From: Bordetella parapertussis
Lineage (GTDB): Bacteria; Pseudomonadota; Gammaproteobacteria; Burkholderiales; Burkholderiaceae_B
Direction: 5' to 3'
DNA length: 7,452 bases
NCBI GenBank assembly: GCA_945868195.1
Contig: CAMBLP010000105.1
Span: 1-7,452 of the forward strand
The notes under the pieces are model-generated. The model was not told where the DNA came from and made no database searches. It saw only the letters and a program-made list of their open reading frames with translations. Shown here in pieces: positions 1 to 6,358 of this stretch (position 1 is its first letter; every line of letters begins with the position of its first letter). A program made the translations under genes and the position numbers.

Positions 1-908
1 ATATCGAGTACGGCGTTGTACTCGTTGTAAAAACGGCGATGCGCCTCAGCATCATCGTCGTCGCCGCGCAATAAATCCAAGTAAAAGTCGTAGTGTGATT
101 TGAGATGACGATCCGGGTTCATCGACAAAAAGCCGGCGTGTTGCAAAAAACCAGGATAGACGCGACGGCCAGCTCCCGGGTATTGGGCCGGAACGGTATG
201 AATCAGCTTTTCTTCGAACCATTCGAAAGGCTTGGTCGTGGCCAGTCGATTGACTTGTGTGGGAGAGCAGCGCGGATCGATCGGTCCGCCCATCATCACC
301 ATGCTGCGTGGCAAGCAGGGATCTTTGTTGGTTGCCATCAGTGAGATCGCGGCGAGTGCGGGCACAGTGGGCTGACATACGGACATCACGTGCAAATCTG
401 GGCCGAGGTGGCGGATGAAATCCTGAACGTAATGTACGTAGTCGTTTAAATGGAATGCGCCCTCGGATAAAGGCACCATGCGGGCATCGATCCAGTCGGT
501 GACATAGACCTCGTGCTCAGGCAGTAACGCTCGCGCGGTGTCTCTCAACAGCGTGGCATGGTGACCAGACATTGGTGCGATCATCAGTATTTTAGGTGTT
601 GCTTTGCGAAGCTTTTCAGAAATATCGCGTTTGAAATAAATCAGATTGCAGAAAGGCTTGGCGTAAACAATCTCTTCGCTGATGGCGACGGGTTTGCCGT
701 TGACCTCAGTCGTGGGTAAGTCCCAGGCCGGCTTTTCGTATTTTTTACCAAGGCGATGAATCAATTCGTAGCCGGCGGCCATTTGTCGCGCCATGGGCGA
801 GTAGGCAAGAGGACTGGCGGGGTGAGAGAAGAGTTTGGAACCCACTTCGGTGAAGTGTGTAAGTGGTGACATGAGGGCTCGGTGCATTTCATGCAAGTTA
901 TAGAGCAT
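1..908 (-). CDS. phaZ: Intracellular polyhydroxyalkanoate depolymerase, 3' end outside the window
   Basis: Hydrolyses intracellular PHB/PHA granules to release hydroxyacids when carbon is short. The first 302 residues are visible; the family is usually a little over 400, so about a quarter lies off the left edge. Translating the minus strand from the ATG at 908 gives MLYNLHEMHRALMSPLTHF, which aligns from its first residue with the Cupriavidus/Ralstonia PhaZ1 N-terminus as I recall it; this decides the start. Other conserved blocks are AAGYELIHRLGKKYEKP (44-60), SGHHATLLRDT (114-124), VYVTDWIDARMVP (134-146), MMGGPIDPR (205-213) and RRVYPGFLQHAGF (248-260). The nucleophile is expected to be Cys178 in VMSVCQPTVPALAA, a cysteine in place of the lipase-box serine. 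The Asp and His of the triad should lie beyond the window. The ribosome binding site is weak (GGA about 8 nt upstream). The gene follows fpr in the same direction after 126 bp, so it probably has its own promoter. Family assignment is firm; polymer chain-length preference is inferred. Confidence 0.95.
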   Translation of the reverse strand, partial: MLYNLHEMHRALMSPLTHFTEVGSKLFSHPASPLAYSPMARQMAAGYELIHRLGKKYEKPAWDLPTTEVNGKPVAISEEIVYAKPFCNLIYFKRDISEKLRKATPKILMIAPMSGHHATLLRDTARALLPEHEVYVTDWIDARMVPLSEGAFHLNDYVHYVQDFIRHLGPDLHVMSVCQPTVPALAAISLMATNKDPCLPRSMVMMGGPIDPRCSPTQVNRLATTKPFEWFEEKLIHTVPAQYPGAGRRVYPGFLQHAGFLSMNPDRHLKSHYDFYLDLLRGDDDDAEAHRRFYNEYNAVLD

Positions 909-939
909 GCGTTATTCCAAAAAGGTCATGTGATGATGC

Positions 940-945
940 ATTATG
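940..945 (-). promoter_or_regulatory. Candidate -10 element for phaZ
   Basis: Read on the minus strand this is CATAAT, a 5/6 match to TATAAT, ending about 31 nt before the phaZ ATG. That would give a short leader of about 25 nt. No convincing -35 hexamer sits 16-18 bp upstream, so an activator-dependent or weak promoter is possible, and so is a chance match. Confidence 0.25.
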
Positions 946-985
946 CGCCTGATCTGAGTCGTATTGAGCGACTGAGCGCAGGTTA

Positions 986-1004
986 TTTGTTGCATCGCAA
1001 CAAA
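986..1004. promoter_or_regulatory. Perfect 8+8 bp inverted repeat upstream of phaZ, candidate operator
   Basis: The plus strand reads TTTGTTGC-ATC-GCAACAAA: two perfect 8 bp arms around a 3 bp centre. It lies in the fpr-phaZ gap, centred about 87 bp before the phaZ start. The core TGC-N3-GCA resembles sites bound by PhaR regulators of PHA metabolism in other proteobacteria, described as CTGC-N3-GCAG-like. That comparison is from memory. As RNA it would form a hairpin, but no U-tract follows on either strand, so an intrinsic terminator for fpr is less likely. The symmetry is seen directly; the PhaR link is inference. Confidence 0.45.
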
Positions 1005-1034
1005 ATGTCGTTTAGTTGCCACGCCCGCGAGGGT

Positions 1035-1883
1035 TTACCAGTAGTTTTCGACGGCAAGATTGCCCGCAACGCCGCGTCGACCTGGAGCAAAACCACGCTC
1101 GGCGAGCAAGCCACGCATTTGCGTCACCATCGCGGGATTGCCGCACAGCATGATGCGCGAGCGTGTGGGCTCAAGGGCAACCCCTAAGCGTTGTTCGAGT
1201 TCGCCGTTGCTCAACAATGTGGTGAGGCGGGCCGGGTGCAGCCATTGAGGTCGAATCGATGGGGAGAGCTCGCAACTTAAGGTTTCCTGAGATGTGACGG
1301 GTAGGTAAATGAGTTGCGCACGCTGAGGGTCGGTGAGGTTTGCGAGCGCCAAGAGTTCTTGGCGGTAGGCGAGTTCGTCGGATTTCCTGACGCCGTGCAG
1401 CAAAATGATGCGTTTAAAACGGTGCCATGTGGCCGGATCCCGCAACATGGAGAGGTAGGCGGAGAGCCCGGTACCCGTGGCCACAAGCCAGAGATCCTCG
1501 CCATCGACAAAACGCTCGAGTGTTAAGAAACCAAAAACTGACTTGTCGATCCAAAGGGCATCGCCAGGTTGGAGGCTTGCCAAAGCAGGGCTGAACTTGC
1601 CGTCAGGCACGACCACTGAGAAAAACTCAAGTTCGTTGGCATCGGGCTTGGATACCATCGAGTAGGCGCGCCATTCGTTCGGTGTGGGCGTAGCGACAGG
1701 GGCAACTGATTCAGCCGTGCCGACACACAAGCCCAAGCGGGCAAACTGTCCGGGAAGAAATGAAAATCCTGAGGGGCGCGTAACGGTGACGGAAAACAGC
1801 TTGTCCTCAAGCCAATCGGTTTTGGCGAGAAGAGTTTGCTGCGTATAGCGCGGTTCGCTGGGCTGGGTTACTGGATCAGTCAT
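1035..1883 (-). CDS. fpr: Ferredoxin-NADP+ reductase (E. coli Fpr-like)
   Basis: FAD flavoprotein exchanging electrons between NADP(H) and ferredoxin or flavodoxin in the cytoplasm. Length is 282 aa against about 248 for E. coli Fpr. The FAD domain shows PGQFARLGL (44-52) and the RxYS flavin motif in WRAYSMVSKP (71-80). VVPDGKFSPAL (91-101) follows as in E. coli. The NADP domain shows ATGTGLSAYLSML (135-147), LLHGVR (161-166) and MLCGNPAMV (245-253). The C-terminus ends AVENYW, and the terminal Trp is typical of the E. coli-like subclass. Residues about 56-70 form a Pro/Ala-rich stretch that E. coli Fpr lacks. There is no recognisable ribosome binding site before the ATG at 1883, but residues 17-34 align with the start of E. 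coli Fpr, so the start is plausible. It begins 27 bp after the fdxA stop in the same direction, suggesting one transcript and perhaps translational coupling. The obvious partner is that ferredoxin. Confidence 0.93.
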   Translation of the reverse strand: MTDPVTQPSEPRYTQQTLLAKTDWLEDKLFSVTVTRPSGFSFLPGQFARLGLCVGTAESVAPVATPTPNEWRAYSMVSKPDANELEFFSVVVPDGKFSPALASLQPGDALWIDKSVFGFLTLERFVDGEDLWLVATGTGLSAYLSMLRDPATWHRFKRIILLHGVRKSDELAYRQELLALANLTDPQRAQLIYLPVTSQETLSCELSPSIRPQWLHPARLTTLLSNGELEQRLGVALEPTRSRIMLCGNPAMVTQMRGLLAERGFAPGRRGVAGNLAVENYW

Positions 1884-1893
1884 AGGGGGCGAT

Positions 1894-1910
1894 GCGCTCG
1901 GGAGAAGCGC
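1894..1910 (-). repeat. Short hairpin between fdxA and fpr
   Basis: GCGCT and AGCGC form a 5 bp stem around a 7 nt loop (CGGGAGA on the plus strand). It starts immediately after the fdxA stop and ends 10 nt before the fpr ATG. No U-tract follows, so it is not an intrinsic terminator. It could stabilise the fdxA end of the transcript or influence fpr translation, but such a short stem may be chance. Confidence 0.25.
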
Positions 1911-2234
1911 TTAGCGTTCGAGATGCTTGAGCTTGTCGGGAACGCCGTTCCAGTTGTCCGAGTCTTCGAGGGGTTTTTTGGAGCGACTGATGCTCTTAAA
2001 GCTCGGTGAAAGCTCGGCATTGAGGGCGATGAACTTCATCTGGTCCTGTGGCACGTCTTCCTCGGCAAAAATCGCATTGGCCGGACACTCGGGAATACAG
2101 ACGGCGCAGTCAATGCATTCGTCTGGGTCGATGACCAGAAAGTTGGGCCCTTCGCGAAAACAATCCACAGGACACACGTCCACACAGTCTGTGAACTTAC
2201 ATTTAATACAGTTTTCGGTCACGACATGCGTCAT
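1911..2234 (-). CDS. fdxA: 7Fe ferredoxin ([3Fe-4S][4Fe-4S]), FdxA type
   Basis: Small soluble electron carrier of 107 aa, about the usual length for the Azotobacter FdI/FdxA family. Cys9, Cys17 and Cys50 are placed to hold the [3Fe-4S] cluster. Cys21, Cys40, Cys43 and Cys46 are placed to hold the [4Fe-4S] cluster. Extra cysteines at 12 and 25 match the non-ligand ones of the family. The signature blocks [16 protein letters not shown] and [14 protein letters not shown] are intact. The C-terminal tail, residues about 60-107 ending KLKHLER, is also typical. The start is the ATG at 2234, giving [13 protein letters not shown] as in homologues; a GTG three codons upstream (2243) is open but overlaps the ribosome binding site GGTGA (2240-2244), which is 5 nt from this ATG. 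It is first in a leftward pair with fpr, its likely redox partner, and divergent from pncB. Confidence 0.96.
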   Translation of the reverse strand: MTHVVTENCIKCKFTDCVDVCPVDCFREGPNFLVIDPDECIDCAVCIPECPANAIFAEEDVPQDQMKFIALNAELSPSFKSISRSKKPLEDSDNWNGVPDKLKHLER

Positions 2235-2239
2235 GTGTT

Positions 2240-2244
2240 TCACC
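2240..2244 (-). promoter_or_regulatory. Ribosome binding site deciding the fdxA start
   Basis: GGTGA on the minus strand complements the 3' end of 16S rRNA and lies 5 nt before the ATG at 2234. It contains the alternative in-frame GTG at 2243, which argues against initiation there. Confidence 0.6.
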
Positions 2245-2261
2245 AGAGTGCGAATAAGATG

Positions 2262-2272
2262 GTTATATTTTA
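2262..2272 (-). promoter_or_regulatory. Candidate -10 region for fdxA-fpr
   Basis: On the minus strand two overlapping -10-like hexamers occur, TAAAAT (2267-2272) and TATAAC (2262-2267), each 5/6. They lie about 28-38 nt before the fdxA ATG. The best -35 for the first is CGAACA at 17 bp, only 3/6. The block GGTTATATTTTACC (2261-2274) is also an imperfect palindrome, so a regulator could bind over the -10. No specific regulator is recognised. Confidence 0.35.
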
Positions 2273-2320
2273 CCTAAAGCGATGTCGCGTGTTCGGGATA
2301 CCCCTAGGATGTGAGGTGGC

Positions 2321-2329
2321 TGTGCTAAT
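2321..2329 (+). promoter_or_regulatory. Candidate extended -10 for pncB
   Basis: TGT-GCTAAT fits an extended -10 (TGn plus a 4/6 hexamer) and would start transcription about 20 nt before the pncB ATG. No -35 hexamer is visible at the proper distance. Low certainty. Confidence 0.22.
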
Positions 2330-2356
2330 GTTCAAAAAAATTCCTAAAAATAGCTC

Positions 2357-3532
2357 ATGATCATTAAATCCCTGCTGGATACTGACCTTTACAAGTTCAC
2401 CATGATGCAGGTGGTGTTGCATCACTTCCCTGCGGCGCAGGTCGAGTATCGCTACAAGTGCCGGACTCCCGGGATCAATTTACGCCCATATTTGGACGAA
2501 ATTCGCGCGGAAATCCATCGCTTGTGTCAACTGCGTTTTAGCGAAGACGAGCTCGCCTATCTGGGGGAATTGCGCTTTATCAAAAGTGATTTCATCGACT
2601 TTCTGGGTTTATTCCATTTGCCAGAAAAGTGCATCACCGTCTCGGAGGGGGCTTTACCGGGAGAAATTGACATTCAAGTCAAAGGTTCCTGGCTACACAC
2701 GATTTTATTTGAGATCCCGGTATTGGCGATTGTCAATGAGGTGTATTTCCGTCGGACTTGTACGAATCCAGACTGGGAAGAAGGACGTCAACGACTTCAA
2801 ACAAAAATGAAGCTCGTGCTCGAAGCGACGGACCTAGATGATTTTAGGGTGGCCGAATATGGCACGCGACGCCGGTTTTCGCGCGAGTGGCACGAGGAGG
2901 TCGTCATCACCATGAAAGCCCAGATGGGCAAGCATTTTGCCGGCACCAGTAATGTCTGGTTCGCGATGCGTCATGGTGTACTTCCCCTGGGTACGATGGC
3001 GCATGAGTATTTGCAGGCTTGTCAGGCACTCGGCCCTCGGTTGCGTGATTCGCAAGTATTTGCTTTGGATACATGGGCCAAGGAGTATCGGGGAGACCTA
3101 GGCATCGCCCTCTCCGATGTGTATGGCGTGGCCGCATTTTTACGCGATTTCGATATGTATTTTTGCAAGCTGTTCGACGGCGCGCGCCATGACTCTGGTG
3201 ATCCGTTTGATTGGGGCGAGCGCATGATCGCGCACTACCAAGTCAACCGTGTTGATCCCCGGACTAAGACCTTGATTTTTTCAGATGCGTTAACATTTCC
3301 ACGTGCGATTGAATTGACCCGTCGCTTTGCTGGGCGTTGTAAAACTGCGTTTGGTATTGGTACGAATTTGACCAACGACTTAGGTCATGAACCGCTGCAG
3401 ATTGTGATGAAGATGGTGCGCTGTAACGGACAGCCCGTAGCCAAAGTTTCAGACGCACCTGAAAAAACCATGTGTGATGACAAAGCCTATCTTGCATATT
3501 TGCGACAGGTCTTTGAACTCCCGCCCGCCTAA
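2357..3532 (+). CDS. pncB: Nicotinate phosphoribosyltransferase
   Basis: Catalyses nicotinate + PRPP (+ ATP) to nicotinate mononucleotide, the entry step of the Preiss-Handler NAD salvage route, in the cytoplasm. It has 391 aa, normal for the family. The N-terminus [20 protein letters not shown] is the conserved family opening and fixes the ATG at 2357. Other blocks are [14 protein letters not shown] (167-180), [22 protein letters not shown] (196-217), [16 protein letters not shown] (273-288) and [10 protein letters not shown] (332-341). His216 in GTMAHE corresponds to the histidine that is phosphorylated to couple ATP hydrolysis in the Salmonella enzyme. No ribosome binding site is visible; the leader just upstream is A-rich with a run of seven A. 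It is the first rightward gene, divergent from fdxA, with the Rid-family gene 52 bp downstream. Confidence 0.97.
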   Translation: MIIKSLLDTDLYKFTMMQVVLHHFPAAQVEYRYKCRTPGINLRPYLDEIRAEIHRLCQLRFSEDELAYLGELRFIKSDFIDFLGLFHLPEKCITVSEGALPGEIDIQVKGSWLHTILFEIPVLAIVNEVYFRRTCTNPDWEEGRQRLQTKMKLVLEATDLDDFRVAEYGTRRRFSREWHEEVVITMKAQMGKHFAGTSNVWFAMRHGVLPLGTMAHEYLQACQALGPRLRDSQVFALDTWAKEYRGDLGIALSDVYGVAAFLRDFDMYFCKLFDGARHDSGDPFDWGERMIAHYQVNRVDPRTKTLIFSDALTFPRAIELTRRFAGRCKTAFGIGTNLTNDLGHEPLQIVMKMVRCNGQPVAKVSDAPEKTMCDDKAYLAYLRQVFELPPA

Positions 3533-3573
3533 TCAGTCCAACCCTTTGGTGCACAAAGCGCCATTTTTAATTC

Positions 3574-3578
3574 AAGGA
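3574..3578 (+). promoter_or_regulatory. Ribosome binding site of the Rid-family gene
   Basis: AAGGA lies 6 nt before the ATG at 3585. This supports the 116-residue protein over a longer in-frame extension that would begin at 3474 inside pncB. Confidence 0.6.
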
Positions 3579-3584
3579 AAAACA

Positions 3585-3935
3585 ATGAGTAACATCAAGC
3601 GTGTAAATGTAGGCAAGCGACTTTCCGATATGGCGGTCTACAACGGCGTGGCGTATCTGGCAGGACAGGTTGCCAACGACACCAAGCAAGACGTGACCGG
3701 ACAAACGGCTCAAGTGCTGGCTGCGATTGATGCGTTGCTCGCAGAAGCGGGCACGGATAAAACCCGAATTGTGATGGCGCAAGTGTTTGTGGCCAATATC
3801 GTTGAGTACGATGGTATGAACAAGGCGTGGGAAGCTTGGGTGCCCGCCGGCCACGCGCCACCGCGTGCGACGATCGAAGCGCGTCTCGCCGGTCCCGACT
3901 ATAAAGTTGAAATCGTCGTGACTGCCGCTGTTTAA
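3585..3935 (+). CDS. YoaB-like Rid-family protein, probable enamine/imine deaminase
   Basis: Predicted small soluble YjgF/YER057c/UK114 (Rid) protein of 116 aa, normally a trimer. Rid proteins hydrolyse reactive enamines and imines, such as 2-aminoacrylate released by PLP enzymes. The C-terminal half closely follows E. coli YoaB: MNKAWEAWVPAGHAPPRATIEARL (78-101) followed by DYKVEIVVTAAV (105-116). Arg94 in PPRAT and Glu109 in KVEI match the positions of the conserved Arg and Glu in active RidA enzymes, so deaminase activity is plausible. The N-terminus (KRLSDMAVYNGVAYLAGQVA, 11-30) also fits the subgroup. The start is the ATG with an AAGGA site, not the longer frame reaching back into pncB. 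It sits 52 bp after pncB and 26 bp before the TTG of relA, probably in one transcript. The physiological substrate is unknown; the subfamily call is from recalled similarity. Confidence 0.9.
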   Translation: MSNIKRVNVGKRLSDMAVYNGVAYLAGQVANDTKQDVTGQTAQVLAAIDALLAEAGTDKTRIVMAQVFVANIVEYDGMNKAWEAWVPAGHAPPRATIEARLAGPDYKVEIVVTAAV

Positions 3936-3961
3936 TTCACGTCCCTTTTTATTCCGCAAAC

Positions 3962-6199
3962 TTGGTATCGCCTGAGCAACAATATGATGTAGAAACTCTG
4001 ACCGTCGACATGACAGAAGACGATCAGGCTTTGTTTCGCCGAGCGGTACAGTGGGCCAGCCAGGCGCTTGGTGATCGGTGCACACCCACGGGTGAGCGGC
4101 TGATGGATCATGCGCTTGGTTCGGCCAGTATTTTGTCCGGGATGCAGGCCGATCCCGCGACGCGCACTGCTGCGCTGTTAGTCTCGTCCTCTGAAATTTT
4201 GCAGCCCGACTTGAATCGAGGTCGGCACACCGATCCTATCAAAGAACAGTTTGGCGCCGAAGTCGCTCGTCTCGTGCAAGGAGCCCGCGAGCTGTTGCGG
4301 CTCAGCGGTATTGCAAGTGGTGCGAGTGATGGTTCTGAAGACGCCCCTTTGCAAAAAGAAATGTTGCGCAAAATGTTGTTGGCGATGGCCGCTGACTTGC
4401 GCATCGTGTTGTTGAGGCTCGCCTCACGACTTCAGACACTACGCTGGCATGCGAGCGCTAAAGTCCCTTGTTCGCCTAATTTTGCGCGAGAAACGTTGGA
4501 TCTTTATACGCCTTTGGCCAACCGTCTGGGTATTTGGCAGATCAAGTGGGAAATGGAAGATCTGGCGTTCCGCTTTACGGAGCCCACGCGATATAAAGAA
4601 ATTGCCGGGTTGCTTGAGGAAAAACGCATAGAACGTGAGCAGTTCATTGCGCAAACAGTGCATCAGCTGTCTGCCGCCCTAAAGAAAATGGAGATCGTCG
4701 CTGACATCACGGGGCGACCTAAACACATTTACAGTATCTACAACAAGATGCGACAGAAAGAACTCCACTTTAGTCAATTGTTCGATGTGCGTGCGATGCG
4801 AATCATCGTGCAAACGGAGAGGGACTGCTATGGCGCGCTAGGACTGGTTCACGAGCTCTGGGTGCCGATGACTGACGAATTCGATGACTATATCTCGCGC
4901 CCTAAGCCCAACGGCTATCGCTCACTGCATACGGTTGTCGCGGATGAGAGTGGTCGACCCTTCGAGGTGCAAATACGGACGCGCGCCATGCACGAATTTG
5001 CAGAGTTCGGGATGGCCGCCCATTGGCGATACAAGGAAAGTCCACGCACTGGCGCGAACGCGGCGACGGGTCAGTACGATAGTCAGTTGGCATGGATGAG
5101 ACAGCTGTTGGCCTGGAATACTGAAGCCGCGACTCGACCTGGTGGTGGAGCGATGAATGAGAGGCGCTCGTTCGAGTCCGTGCCTAAACCAGCCGAAGAA
5201 CGTATATATGTCTTGTCGCCACAGGCGCGTGTCATTGAGTTGCCCGCGGGCGCAACGCCGGTTGATTTCGCTTATTACTTGCATACGGATTTAGGTCATC
5301 GCTGCCGCGGTGCACGCATCGATGGCCAGATGGTGCCTTTGCAAACGCAATTGCAAACCGGTCAGACGGTGGAGATCGTCACCACTAAGTCGGGTGGTCC
5401 GTCGCGTGATTGGATCAATCCGCAGCTCGGTTTTTTGGCCAGTCCGAGGTCTCGGGCCAAAGTACGTGCATGGTTCAATGCCATTGAGCTGCAGCAACGT
5501 ATTACCCAAGGTCAGACGTTGGTGGAAAAAGAGCTTCAGCGTCTGGGTAAAACAGCTATCAATTTAGAGCATCTTGCACAGCAGCTGGGTTTTGCCCAGG
5601 CCGACGATTTGTATATTGCGGTCGCCAAAGAAGAATTCAGTTTGCGACAAATTGACGCCGTGTTTCAGCCGGTCGCGGCGGTGGCCGAGCCCAGCCTAGA
5701 GTCGCTGATTGTGCATGGCTCAAGGGCCGAGCGTGGCGGTGCGGGTACAAAAAGCGGCGTTTTGGTGGTTGGCGTTGATTCTCTGATGACGCAGTTGGCG
5801 AGGTGCTGCCGACCTGCGCCACCCGATGCCATTGCGGGTTTTGTGACGCGGGGGCGAGGGGTGTCGATTCACCGCGCCGATTGCGCGAGCTTTTTGGCGT
5901 TAAAAGTCCGGCAAGCTGAGCGTGTGATTGATGTGACGTGGGGTCAAGCAGAGGCTCAAGCTCTTTATCCAGTCGACGTACATGTTCAAGCGCAGGACCG
6001 CGCCGGCTTGCTGAGGGATTTGTCCGAGGTCTTTGCCCGACTCCGCTTGAATGTCGTGGGCGTCAATACCCACAGTAAGGCATCGATGGCCTATATGTCC
6101 TTTACGGTTGAAATCCGCGATGGCGGTGAATTACAGCGTGTTTTGTTGGCGTTACGTGAGGTAGAAAGTGTGTTGACCGCAGAAAGGCGTTTAACCTGA
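3962..6199 (+). CDS. relA: GTP pyrophosphokinase RelA, (p)ppGpp synthetase
   Basis: Transfers pyrophosphate from ATP to GTP or GDP to make (p)ppGpp in the stringent response, normally on stalled ribosomes. The frame encodes 745 aa, the usual RelA size. Residues about 20-165 are a hydrolase-like helical domain lacking the catalytic HD motif (AALLVSSSE, 70-78, stands where homologues have ALLHD). The synthetase domain covers about 240-360, with GRPKHIYSIYNKM (251-263), DVRAMR (275-280), EFDDYISRPKPNGYRSLHT (306-324) and EVQIRT (335-340). EFDD is the EXDD signature of synthetase-only RelA, where bifunctional enzymes have RXKD. A TGS domain follows at about 413-475, the paired cysteines of the zinc-finger region at 615-616 (ARCCRPAPPD), and a C-terminal ACT domain at about 669-743. 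The start is uncertain: TTG at 3962 or ATG at 4010 (Met17). Neither has a clear ribosome binding site; residues 11-16 look like homologues, which favours the upstream start. Confidence 0.95.
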   Translation: MVSPEQQYDVETLTVDMTEDDQALFRRAVQWASQALGDRCTPTGERLMDHALGSASILSGMQADPATRTAALLVSSSEILQPDLNRGRHTDPIKEQFGAEVARLVQGARELLRLSGIASGASDGSEDAPLQKEMLRKMLLAMAADLRIVLLRLASRLQTLRWHASAKVPCSPNFARETLDLYTPLANRLGIWQIKWEMEDLAFRFTEPTRYKEIAGLLEEKRIEREQFIAQTVHQLSAALKKMEIVADITGRPKHIYSIYNKMRQKELHFSQLFDVRAMRIIVQTERDCYGALGLVHELWVPMTDEFDDYISRPKPNGYRSLHTVVADESGRPFEVQIRTRAMHEFAEFGMAAHWRYKESPRTGANAATGQYDSQLAWMRQLLAWNTEAATRPGGGAMNERRSFESVPKPAEERIYVLSPQARVIELPAGATPVDFAYYLHTDLGHRCRGARIDGQMVPLQTQLQTGQTVEIVTTKSGGPSRDWINPQLGFLASPRSRAKVRAWFNAIELQQRITQGQTLVEKELQRLGKTAINLEHLAQQLGFAQADDLYIAVAKEEFSLRQIDAVFQPVAAVAEPSLESLIVHGSRAERGGAGTKSGVLVVGVDSLMTQLARCCRPAPPDAIAGFVTRGRGVSIHRADCASFLALKVRQAERVIDVTWGQAEAQALYPVDVHVQAQDRAGLLRDLSEVFARLRLNVVGVNTHSKASMAYMSFTVEIRDGGELQRVLLALREVESVLTAERRLT

Positions 6200-6276
6200 C
6201 AATCCGGCTTTTCGAGTCCAAACACGTTAAAAGCGTGTGAATTGAGGGATTGGGTTCGGCTTTTCTGGCGACACAC

Positions 6277-6285
6277 TGGTAAAAT
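6277..6285 (+). promoter_or_regulatory. Candidate extended -10 promoter for trpB
   Basis: TGG-TAAAAT matches the extended -10 pattern (TGn plus a 5/6 hexamer). The start would fall near 6292, giving a leader of about 67 nt. No good -35 is seen 16-18 bp upstream. If real, trpB is not solely dependent on readthrough from relA. Confidence 0.4.
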
Positions 6286-6346
6286 CAACGCTTTAGATGG
6301 CTTGACGCGCTTGGCATATTGTTGCCGGTGCAGCTCGGTCTGATCT

Positions 6347-6350
6347 GGAG
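6347..6350 (+). promoter_or_regulatory. Ribosome binding site supporting the TTG start of trpB
   Basis: GGAG lies 8 nt before the TTG at 6359. It is flanked by two GATC copies (6342-6345 and 6350-6353) that can pair with each other, so the site sits in or beside the loop of a tiny hairpin. Confidence 0.55.
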
Positions 6351-6358
6351 ATCCGGTC

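Larger units (their letters stand above)
6200..6358 (+). other. relA-trpB intergenic region: candidate promoter and leader
   Basis: 159 bp without a gene. It holds a 9 bp direct repeat CGGCTTTTC (6205-6213 and 6257-6265), a weak hairpin ACACG...CGTGT (6223-6237) with no U-tract, a candidate extended -10 (6277-6285), and a leader of about 67 nt with a small stem GGCA...TGCC (6313-6326). No leader peptide with tandem Trp codons is visible, so classical trp attenuation is not supported. Confidence 0.5.

Noticed and set aside
520..600. PHA synthase or generic alpha/beta hydrolase as the identity of the leftmost gene
   Set aside because: A Cys nucleophile is shared with PHA synthases, but the N-terminus and the conserved blocks follow the intracellular depolymerase throughout.
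882..1187. Plus-strand open frame spanning the phaZ-fpr gap
   Set aside because: It is antisense to the ends of two well-supported genes, has no recognisable domain and no ribosome binding site.
2235..2243. GTG start of fdxA at 2243, three codons longer
   Set aside because: It lies within the GGTGA ribosome binding site of the ATG at 2234, and homologues begin with MTHVV.
3544..3568. CTTTG-GTGCA-CAAAG inverted repeat and TTTTT after pncB, as a terminator
   Set aside because: The stem has only 5 bp, is AT-rich, and the T run begins 5 nt later; too weak to call.
3474..3584. Longer in-frame start for the Rid-family gene inside pncB
   Set aside because: The extra residues resemble no Rid protein and the AAGGA site points to the ATG at 3585.
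4902..5284. Minus-strand open frames within relA
   Set aside because: They are shadows of a strongly conserved coding frame and have no recognisable protein features.
6223..6237. ACACG...CGTGT hairpin after relA as an intrinsic terminator
   Set aside because: Five base pairs and no U-tract on either strand.
6292..6358. trp attenuator with leader peptide
   Set aside because: The only ATG in the leader gives a two-codon frame (ATG GCT TGA) with no Trp codons, and no alternative hairpin pair with a U-tract is visible.
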